From contig NC_044302.2 of the NCBI RefSeq assembly GCF_004027225.2, positions 72,660,993 through 72,724,992 of the forward strand: a stretch of 64,000 nt of DNA. The letters are read 5' to 3'. Under the pieces are notes generated by a model. That model was given only the letters and a program-made list of their open reading frames with translations, was not told the origin of the DNA and did no database searches. The stretch comes from Strigops habroptila. Its lineage: Eukaryota > Chordata > Aves > Psittaciformes > Psittacidae. Shown here piece after piece: positions 55,501 to 61,628 of this stretch. The first letter of the stretch is position 1, and each line of letters begins with the position of its first letter. Both the position numbers and the translations under genes were made by a program.

Positions 55501-58500
55501 CAGATGCTTGTTTGATTCAGAGAGTTTGCTGGCAGATGTAGTAACACTGGAAAGTTCTGTGTGTGAGGGATGATAAAAATGCATCATATTTTAGATATTT
55601 CTCCCTAATATATTTTTTAAGGAAGAAGTCCTCCTCTGGTACTTAAATTTTATTACATACCGAAGGATCTACTTGGTCATTTGTTACTCCCCTCAGGACA
55701 ATCTTCAACGGATGCTTCATGAAAGGTGCCAGGCAGAGCAGACTTTCCAAATAGTAGCCAATACCACGAGTGGGGCTGCAGTCATGTTCCAATGAGCCGC
55801 CATACAGAAGACCAGGCTGATAGTACAAGGTAGTACCTGGGGAAGATGCCAGGAGAGCAAACCAAATGACAGCACCATCATTTATGCTTGCCATTACTAC
55901 AGCATAAAGACAATTTGCAATGATGTATACAAACAAATTTAAGACTGAAGAACTTATGACAGATGGTAGCACTTCCAGTAGGCTATTTCTGTCTGCAGTT
56001 AATAAACAGACCAATGTGTGTGTGTCTGGCTGTCTCACACGTCATGTCTTCTTTCCCTTTCTCCCCAAAACTCAAGGGTCTCTTAGCAATCCCCAGAATG
56101 CTGATACAAGCAGGTGTTATCCTCCACAGCAGCTAAATCTTCACCAGACCAACAGGTCATCATGGTCTCAGCATACCTGGTGGTAGTTATCTGCTTTACT
56201 GACCAACCACAATCCTTAAAATCCTTACAACAAAAAAAAACCAAAACCAAAACCCAAAAACCACCAACCAACCAACCAACCAAAGGCCCACCAAACCAAA
56301 AAAGGACAAGAACCAGATGAGCTTTTCTGTGGGATGCTTCTCACACAAACCAACCCCTTTTCTGAGCACGACTAGACAAACAGTCTTGCTTCAAAGTTTA
56401 CCTTTGTAGAAATCGAATGTTGCCTTCTACAAAAATCCATTCTGGTTCAGAGAGACCTTCCCCCACTAGAAAATCCTGCATACCAAATAAAATACTAATT
56501 TTTGTTCGTAGTCAATACAGTTTCCTTAACTCTGCATTATGGCCGAGCGCTGGTCTTCTTGGATGCAATCAATCACTACACAACTTCTCAGCTTGGTTAT
56601 TTCTGATCTTTTCAGTCAATGACATCTGAACACCTACGTTTGTCAAGCTGAAACTTTGATTTCACTGCAGCAACTGATAAGAGCCCAGAAGACCAGAACA
56701 GCGGAAGAAAAGACAACAGATCTCACCTGTTTGGTTTATTTCAATCCGAGAACCATTGGTCACTTTGTCAATCAGGCGAATAAAACTGGCTTCAAAATCT
56801 AAGGAGTAGAACAAAGACAGAATTTTAAAGTGCCTTGAATTTATTCCTGGAAAAAACCAAGAAACATCAACACCACACTTGTACATTTTCCCTTTCCTGC
56901 CTTTTGTGACAGTAAGGCTACCCTCACTCTTCAACTTGCTGTGGTATAATTCTACCACATGAGAAAAGGCAATTAGCTATAACATCAGATATGTTAATTT
57001 GAGCCTCCATGCTTATAGGCATCTCAGATCAACTGGGATGCCCCTAGGTGTGACACTCCTCTACCCAGCACGCAGCGAGTGACACAAGCTGACGGTTCTG
57101 ACCACAGAGCTACCTGCAGAAACTACAGTTTGTTGATGTGCATCCTCGTGAATACACATTTCTCATCCTTGTGAATAGATCTCTCCCCCTTGGAGAACAA
57201 ACCTGTAGAAGAGTTTTCACTGCAGACATTACAGTCACGAAAAGCGGAGAGAACTGCATGTTGAATCACCAACACAGGTCAGGGCCTGTTATTATTCTTC
57301 TGTTACGGTTTACATTTTAATCCGTACTTGAAAAAGGCAATTCAAACACCTTTTTAAAAAAAACCACATGGCAAAACCAACGTATTTTACCACCACCAAA
57401 CATCCCATGGTAATAATAAATACTTTGGGTCATGTAGATGTTAAGGAAAGTACACAGGAATGTTTCGACAGTTTTGCAGAGGAATTTCTGTCTATAAACT
57501 GAAGCCTCCTCAGGAGGCAGAGTAGTGGAAGTACTCCTGTTCTTGATTTTATACCTTGCCCAGAAAATAACTGAGCACCACAATAATGTTTCCTCCTCAA
57601 TGTCTGTTCTACTGTCTCCTTACTTCAGTTTAATGAGCACATCTGCTCTGGGGTGCCAAAGCTCCTGTGTGGGAAAGAAGAGGGTACTCCCTACACAAGG
57701 TTTCCCCTCAAAGAGGTCCACAGTGTCAGCAACTTTCAAAAATGAGAACTAAGGGGACTTCACTTCTTTCACCTTCACTGCTATTTGAGCAAACCCCACA
57801 TAAAAATCGAAGCATAAAACCAGATCCACTGAAACTGTGGGAACTTGGGCTCTCCCGGAGAGACGGGGAGCATGACACTGGGCATGCAGCAGAGAATGGC
57901 AGCCAACGAGCCAGCAGAGCCCGCACCTTTCGAGTGAAGAGCTGTCGTGGTTTGAGCCCAGCCGGTAACTCAGAACCACGTAGCCGCTCGCTCACTCCCC
58001 CCCTTCTTCCTCTCCCTGCTCCCGGAGGGATGGGGAGGAGAATCGGAAGAATGTAACTCCCACAGGTTGAGATAAGAGCAGTCCCACAACTAAGGTATAA
58101 TACAAAACCACTACTGCTACCACCAATGATAATAATGATTAGTGAAATAACAAGGGGAGAGGATACAATTGCTCACCACCTGCCGACCGATACCCAGCCC
58201 GACCCGAGCAGTGATCTGGGCCTTCCGGGTAACCCCCCCTGGTTTATATACTGGGCATGATGTGCCATGGTATGGAATACCCCTTTGGCTAGTTTGGGTC
58301 AGGTGTCCTGTCTCTGTTTCCTCCCGGCTTCCCCTCCTCCCTGGCAAAGCATGAGACTGAGAAAGTCCTTGGTCTGAGTAAACATCACTTAGCAACAACT
58401 AAAAACATCGGTGTTATCAGCGTTGTTCCCAGGCTGAGAGTTAAAAAACACAGCACTGCACCAGCTACTAAGACGGAGAAAAATGACTGCTGTAGCTGAA

Positions 58501-59030
58501 TCCAGGACAAGAGCCCAGCTGCACAGCGCCGGGGCTCGCAGCAAGCCGCAGGAGACGCGAGGCCCCGGGTGAAGACGCGGCCGCGGGGCCGCCGCCGCCA
58601 GGTCTGTGCCTCCGCCGCGCACCAGCCTTCCCCCGACACACGGCGGGGCCGCCCCCTCCTCACCTCGGCCTCTTCCGCCGCCCCGCGCCTCCCCCCGCCC
58701 GCAGCCCCGCTACCCGCGAGAACAGCCCAGTCCGACACGGCGCCGGCGCCTCGCGGCCCGCAGCGGGTGCGCAGGCCGCCCGGGGCAGACACCGGCACCT
58801 CCGCCGCCTCCGTGCTCCCCGCCGGTGAGGGGCCGGGGCCGCCCGCAGCCGTCCCGCGGGCTCTCCCCTGGCGCCCGCCGGAGCCCCCGCTCACCGCGGA
58901 GGCCGGGGTCCTCCTCCCTGGCGCGGATCTTGCGGATCTTCATGGGCCGCCCGCTGAGCGTGGCCAGCACCAGGCGCTGCCGCAGGAAGTTGCAGCCCGC
59001 GTAGCTGAGGCACTGCGCCTCGCCCGCCAT
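31420..59030 (-). CDS. RCL1: RCL1, RNA 3'-terminal phosphate cyclase-like protein (complete, 9 coding exons)
   Basis: Nucleolar protein of the RtcA/Rcl1 family. Known of the family: it binds the GTPase Bms1 in the small-subunit processome and is needed for 18S rRNA maturation. Yeast Rcl1 was proposed as the site-A2 nuclease, a role others assign to Utp24, and the family lacks cyclase activity. Seen: nine minus-strand exons, joined 59030-58895, 56798-56727, 55836-55661, 49653-49579, 48494-48370, 45785-45660, 42873-42717, 37091-36988 and 31570-31420. All junctions keep frame and give 1,122 nt, 373 residues plus TAA. Family landmarks are [14 protein letters not shown] near residue 10, [11 protein letters not shown] near 60, [10 protein letters not shown] near 75, [20 protein letters not shown] in exon 3, [17 protein letters not shown] in exon 7 and [16 protein letters not shown] at the C-terminus. 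The ATG has a strong Kozak context (G at -3, G at +4) in a CpG island. No break is seen. Human comparison is from memory. Confidence 0.97.
34303..34344. repeat. Hexamer tandem array, (CCGGTC)7
   Basis: Seven perfect CCGGTC units. The minus strand reads (GGGACC)n: runs of three G separated by three bases, which meets the standard G-quadruplex pattern G3N3G3N3G3N3G3. That strand is the RNA-like strand of RCL1, so the motif would also be in the pre-mRNA. Perfect identity suggests recent expansion and length polymorphism. Confidence 0.95.
34360..34587 (+). repeat. Polypurine tract (GGA/GGGA/GAAA-rich)
   Basis: About 228 bp that is nearly all A and G on the plus strand, with only scattered C or T, including many GGGG and GGAGG runs. 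Such tracts can form triplex (H-DNA) or G-quadruplex structures and often cause assembly gaps. Confidence 0.9.
34955..35155 (+). mobile_element. CR1 LINE 3' fragment in RCL1 intron 8
   Basis: Sense fragment with GAGGGTGGTGAAACACTGGC, CATTCAAGGCCAGGCTGGAT, GTTGGACTAGGTGACCTTTG and the tail AACTATTCTATGGTTGT. It lies between the internal CpG island and mir-101-2 and is opposite in direction to RCL1. Confidence 0.93.
36180..36258 (-). ncRNA. MIR101-2: microRNA precursor mir-101-2, in RCL1 intron 8
   Basis: A 79-nt hairpin on the RCL1 sense strand, the same length as the human mir-101-2 precursor I recall and differing mainly in the terminal loop. The 3p arm (36,210-36,190) begins UACAGUAC and continues as the canonical 21-nt miR-101-3p. 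The 5p arm (36,247-36,225) begins UCGGUUAUCAUGG, the form expected for paralogue 2. The arms pair to form a long stem. It lies in the intron between coding exons 8 and 9, the position known in mammals, and is probably processed from RCL1 pre-mRNA. Established in mammals: miR-101 represses EZH2 and other chromatin and growth regulators. Targets in this bird are not visible here. Confidence 0.97.
36988..37091 (-). CDS. RCL1: RCL1 coding exon 8 (residues 290-323 plus 2 nt)
   Basis: 104 nt. The acceptor is GTTTGCAG and the donor GTAAGT starts at 36,987. It encodes [20 protein letters not shown] and [14 protein letters not shown]. It is the last exon before the intron that carries miR-101-2. Confidence 0.95.
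39528..39549. repeat. Poly-T tract (22 T) in RCL1 intron 7
   Basis: Uninterrupted run of 22 T on the plus strand, poly-A in the RCL1 RNA. No adjacent retrocopy was recognised. Confidence 0.95.
42333..42395. repeat. A-rich low-complexity tract in RCL1 intron 7
   Basis: A14 followed by degenerate CAAAA/CCAAAA units, about 60 bp, on the plus strand; T-rich in the RCL1 RNA. Confidence 0.9.
42717..42873 (-). CDS. RCL1: RCL1 coding exon 7 (residues 237-289)
   Basis: 157 nt. The acceptor is CTTTCAG and the donor GTAAGC starts at 42,716. It encodes [20 protein letters not shown], then [20 protein letters not shown] and [12 protein letters not shown]. The [12 protein letters not shown] loop is diagnostic for the RtcA/Rcl1 family. 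Confidence 0.97.
42874..45659 (-). other. RCL1: RCL1 intron 6
   Basis: 2.8 kb of AT-rich sequence. No transposon, RNA gene or coding exon recognised. Confidence 0.85.
45660..45785 (-). CDS. RCL1: RCL1 coding exon 6 (residues 195-236 plus 2 nt)
   Basis: 126 nt. The acceptor AATGTAG lacks a polypyrimidine tract and is preceded by a U12-type branch site. The donor is GTAAGT. It encodes [20 protein letters not shown] and continues [21 protein letters not shown]; the Lys codon is split with exon 7. Confidence 0.95.
46702..46741. repeat. 18-bp direct repeat in RCL1 intron 5
   Basis: ATCTTAAGGGCAAAATAA occurs at 46,702-46,719 and again at 46,724-46,741, a perfect short duplication with a 4-bp spacer. 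Confidence 0.95.
47124..47360 (-). mobile_element. CR1 LINE 3' fragment in RCL1 intron 5
   Basis: Antisense CR1: CATAGAATCATAGAATAGTT, AGATCATCTAGTTCCAACCC, CCTGGCCTTGAACACCGCCA, CTCACTGTAAAGAACTTCTT. About 240 bp. Confidence 0.95.
48370..48494 (-). CDS. RCL1: RCL1 coding exon 5 (residues 154-194 plus 2 nt)
   Basis: 125 nt. The acceptor is TTTCTAG; the donor reads GTATCCTTT, a minor-spliceosome type. It encodes [20 protein letters not shown], then [21 protein letters not shown] and two bases of the next Ala codon. The first residues differ from the human segment I recall (IVRRG, GGGG), while the glycine-rich loop and the [10 protein letters not shown] motif are kept. Confidence 0.95.
48495..49578 (-). 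other. RCL1: RCL1 intron 4, with a GC-rich block
   Basis: 1.1 kb. About 270 bp (48,870-49,140) is markedly richer in G and C than its surroundings (GGGGATGGGACATGGGTTTG and similar) but is not CpG-dense, so it is not a typical CpG island. I do not recognise it; it may be an unlisted repeat fragment. Confidence 0.7.
49579..49653 (-). CDS. RCL1: RCL1 coding exon 4 (residues 129-153)
   Basis: 75 nt, 25 whole codons, too short for an ORF scan. It was found by reading the reverse strand between acceptor TGTATAG and donor GTGAGA. It encodes [20 protein letters not shown] followed by SLEIK, in frame with exons 3 and 5. Confidence 0.95.
49654..55660 (-). other. RCL1: RCL1 intron 3
   Basis: 6.0 kb, the largest RCL1 intron. 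It contains one antisense CR1 (53,631-54,195); nothing else recognised. Short ORFs in it have no family resemblance. Confidence 0.9.
53631..54195 (-). mobile_element. CR1 LINE 3' fragment in RCL1 intron 3
   Basis: Antisense CR1 of about 565 bp from CATAGAATCATAGAATGTTC through GGCCTTGAACACTGCCAGGG and TCTTCTCCAGGCTGAACAGC to GAGCAGAGTAGAGGGGCAGG. It covers the same region as the copy at 9.4-10.0 kb, in the opposite orientation. Confidence 0.95.
55661..55836 (-). CDS. RCL1: RCL1 coding exon 3 (residues 70-128)
   Basis: 176 nt. The acceptor is CTTCCCCAG and the donor GTATGT starts at 55,660. It encodes [20 protein letters not shown], then [20 protein letters not shown] and the segment [15 protein letters not shown]. 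It ends exactly between codons. Confidence 0.96.
56229..56284. repeat. A/C-rich low-complexity tract with (CCAA)n in RCL1 intron 2
   Basis: A9, then CCAAAA units and finally about five CCAA units (ACCAACCAACCAACCAACCA). Simple-sequence DNA. Confidence 0.9.
56727..56798 (-). CDS. RCL1: RCL1 coding exon 2 (residues 46-69)
   Basis: 72 nt. The acceptor is CTCCTTAG at 56,799-56,800 and the donor GTGAGA starts at 56,726. It encodes [20 protein letters not shown] and continues INQT; the glycine codon 70 is split with exon 3. This is the best-conserved family segment next to the substrate-binding groove. Confidence 0.96.
56799..58894 (-). other. RCL1: RCL1 intron 1
   Basis: 2.1 kb. Contains the solo LTR at 57,943-58,509 and the left part of the promoter CpG island. 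The remainder is unique AT-rich sequence without recognised features. Confidence 0.9.
57943..58509 (-). mobile_element. Solo LTR of an avian endogenous retrovirus, in RCL1 intron 1
   Basis: A 567-bp element bounded by TGTCGTGGTTT and CAGGACA on the plus strand and flanked by the 5-bp direct repeat AGAGC (57,938-57,942 and 58,510-58,514). In its sense direction (minus) it starts TGTCCTGGATTC and has a TATA box TATATAAA at 58,250-58,243. The sequence matches a widespread bird LTR type I recognise by its two ends and by the motif GGTATTCCATACCA. No internal retroviral genes remain, so it is a recombined solo LTR. It has the same orientation as RCL1, 385 bp downstream of exon 1, so it could act as an alternative promoter. 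Confidence 0.9.
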
Positions 59031-59400
59031 GCCGCACGCACGCGGCGGCGCGCAGGAAGCACGTAGCAGGCGCTGCGGTCAGAGGGCGCCGTGACGGCCG
59101 CCAGGGGCCGGCTCTGGATGAGGCGCGGGGCGGGGCCGGGGCCAGGCGCGGCGGCGGCGGCCGAAAGGGGCGAAGTTACCCGGCAGCGAGCGGGCCGTGC
59201 GTGGAGAGGTGAGTGTGGTGATAGCCGGGCGGCAGCCATTGCCCCTGCGCCCCGTTCCTGCGTAGCTTTAACCGAAAATCAAAACGTTTGAAAGCTCCGA
59301 TGTCAGTACCCGGAGCCGGTCTGGCGGCGCGGTCGCTGCACCGCGGAGCGGGACGGGGCGGACGCACCGGGCGCCGCCCGCTCGTCGGCGGGTTGGTCTC
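58510..59400 (-). promoter_or_regulatory. RCL1: CpG-island promoter of RCL1
   Basis: GC-rich, CpG-dense sequence that covers RCL1 exon 1 and about 350 bp upstream of it, without a clear TATA box. The start of transcription is presumably between 59,030 and about 59,250. The island ends abruptly on the left at a solo LTR (57,943-58,509). ORFs on the plus strand here are GC-driven and not credible. Bidirectional activity toward the right is possible but not shown. Confidence 0.8.
58895..59030 (-). CDS. RCL1: RCL1 coding exon 1 (residues 1-45 plus 1 nt)
   Basis: 136 nt beginning at the ATG (59,030-59,028) and ending at CGCG followed by the donor GTGAGC at 58,894. It encodes the N-terminal strand and helix with [20 protein letters not shown] and the basic stretch [10 protein letters not shown]. 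Codon 46 is split 1/2 with exon 2. The exon lies wholly in the promoter CpG island. Confidence 0.96.
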
Positions 59401-59585
59401 TAGGAGGGGGTTCCTTCAGACACCCTTTTCGGGAATGGGCGGGATCGCCAGCCTTGGGGCCAGCCGGTTTGGCAGCCTTCGTGACAGCGGCGCAGCCTCG
59501 TGTCCCTTAGAGAGAGACTGAGGGAAGCTTCCAGTCTGTATTTGCAGGAAAACGTGGATTATAGTGGAGGTGTTAGTGTCAATTC

Positions 59586-60690
59586 GTAGAGTTGTGGAAT
59601 GGTTTGGGTCGGAAAGGACATTAAAGATCATCTTGTTCCAACGCCCCTGACACAGGCAAAGACACTTTCCACTAGACCAGGTTGCTCCAAGCCCCGTCCA
59701 ACCTGGCCTTGAACACTGCCAGGGATGGGGCAGCCACAGCTGCTCTGGGCAACCTGTGCCAGCGCCTCCGCACCCTCACAGGGAAGAACTTCTTCCTTAT
59801 ATCTAATCTAAATCTCCCCTCTTTCAGTTTAAAGCTGTTCTCTCTTGTCCTGTCGCTAGAGGCTCCTGTAAAAAGTCCCTCTCCAGATTTCTAGTACGCC
59901 TCCTTTAGGCACGGAAGGCTGCTCTAAGGTCTCCCTGAGCCTTCTCCAGGCCGAACAAGCCCAGCTCTCTCAGCCTGTCTTCACAGCAGAGGGGCTCCAG
60001 CCCTTTAATCATCTTCATGGCCGCCTCTGGACTCACTTGGTCAGGTCCACGTACCTCTTGTGTTGGGGGCCCCAGAGCTGGATGCAGTACTGCAGGTGGG
60101 GTCTCATGACAGCAGAGCAGAGGGGCAGGATCACCTCCTTTGACCTGCTGGTCATGCTCCTTTGGATGCAGCCCAGCATGCGGTTGGTTTCTGGGCCAAA
60201 GCACTCACTGCGGGGTCATGTTGAGCTTCTCATCAACCAACACCCCCAAGTCCTTCTCCTCAGGGCTGCTCTCAATACAGCCTCTGCCCAGCCTAAAGTT
60301 GTGCCTGGGATTGCCACGACCCACATGCAGGACCTTACACTTCACTTTGTTTAACTTCATGAATTTTGCACAGGCCCATCTCTCCAGCCTGTCCAGATCC
60401 CTCTGGATGGCATCCCTTCCCTCCAGTGTGTCAACTGCACCACACAGCTTGGTGTCATCGGCAAACTTGCTGATGGCGCATCAGTCCCACTGTCCATGTC
60501 GCTGACAAAGATGTTGAACAGGATCGGTCCCGACACTAACCCCTGAGGGACACCATCATTACCCATCTCCAGTTGGACATGGAGCCGTTGACCACAACTC
60601 TCTGTGTGCAGCCATCCAGCCAATTCCTTATCCACCGAGCGGTCCATCCATGAAATCCATGCCTATTCCTAAATTTGAGACGCATGGATT
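59586..60690 (-). mobile_element. CR1 LINE, 5'-truncated, with reverse-transcriptase remnants
   Basis: About 1.1 kb in antisense orientation, beginning at the 3' end (GGAATGGTTTGGGTCGGAAAG ... AAAGATCATCTTGTTCCAAC) and running into the ORF2 region. Between 60,357 and 60,665 the minus strand reads [20 protein letters not shown], a reverse-transcriptase motif stretch, then frameshifts. It is the longest CR1 copy in the window and lies between the RCL1 promoter and the candidate SUN-like gene. Confidence 0.92.
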
Positions 60691-61254
60691 TACAGGAATT
60701 GTGTGGCTCGTCCCAGAGGAGCCACTGGGGTGCATGGGTCTGCCCATATGGAGTCATTGCGGTGTCCTGGGTGCTCATGCATCTCGCTGAGGATGGTGGC
60801 AGGCAGCAGCCCCTTGGCACATTCCTGGGGCCACTTTGGTGACCGGAGCTCCCCATGACAATGTGGAGACAGAGGGACAGAGCAAGCCAACTCCCCATGC
60901 AGCCGCAGCCCCAGCCCCAGCCTGGTGTCACCCAGAGCCAGCACCCCTTTGCTTCCCCATGGGGACCCTCAGCTGGCAGGGTTGGCCAAAGGCTGAGGCT
61001 TTATTTCAAAGCATGACCTCAAATGGAATGGAGCCAAGTCTGTTTGGCTGGGCTGGGCTGTCCCTCCTGTGGACAACCTCTTGCCCCTGCACACAGCCTG
61101 CTCAACAGGGGACACACAGAGGGAAACAGAGCGAGGCTTGGGCTCTGCAGGCGCAGGTCAGCACCAGAGGAATGCTGGTGTATTTTCAGCACTGGCCAGT
61201 CACAAGCGCAACGCAGAGCACTAAGGGGGCAGTGGGCTGTCTCCCTGCCCCTGG

Positions 61255-61330
61255 CTCACCTGTGATGTCACAGCCACGGCCGCACACCGTGTGGAGCCAG
61301 GAACCTCTGAAGCCAAGATGGCTCCTACAG
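61255..61330 (+). promoter_or_regulatory. Possible promoter elements of the rightward candidate gene (CRE-like and YY1-like)
   Basis: TGATGTCA at 61,263-61,270 differs by one base from the CRE palindrome TGACGTCA, and CCAAGATGGCT at 61,313-61,323 matches the YY1 core. Both lie 200-260 bp upstream of the predicted start. CRE-type sites are typical of spermatid promoters. This is motif matching only. Confidence 0.3.
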
Positions 61331-61518
61331 CACTTGTGCCACCACCTCCCACCCGGTAGGAGTTTGCTGTGTCCTGGTGGCTGCGTGCCCGTGCCCGGCA
61401 TTCTTCTCCTGGCAGTCGGTTTGGGGCTCTTGCCCAGGTGGCCTCTCCCGGGCAGGCAACACTCCTGCATCGGGAGGAGGACACGCAGGCTTGCAGGGGA
61501 GCTTCGTTTGGCCCCAAG

Positions 61519-61628
61519 ATGAGGAGGAGAAAGGCTCCTCCAGGAGCGCAGGGCACTGCCCTCGCGAGGACAGCCAGCAGCAGCAGGGAAAGATGTGCAG
61601 CTGGGCCCGCTCAGGTCCTCAAGAACAG
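61519..61628 (+). CDS. Candidate SUN-like gene, predicted exon 1
   Basis: The ATG has A at -3 and begins MRRR, resembling the MRR start I recall for SPAG4. It ends at AACAG|GTACGAG after 36 codons plus 2 nt. The exact start is uncertain, since an in-frame ATG also lies at 61,369. Confidence 0.4.

Noticed and set aside
59091-59291. Plus-strand ORF in the RCL1 promoter island as a divergent gene
   Set aside because: Low-complexity Arg/Ala/Gly reading in CpG-rich DNA with no splice or family evidence.
60836-61522. 228-codon plus-strand ORF between CR1 and the candidate gene
   Set aside because: No recognisable domain, Pro/Gln/Cys-rich composition, and it overlaps the probable promoter region; kept only as unassigned sequence.
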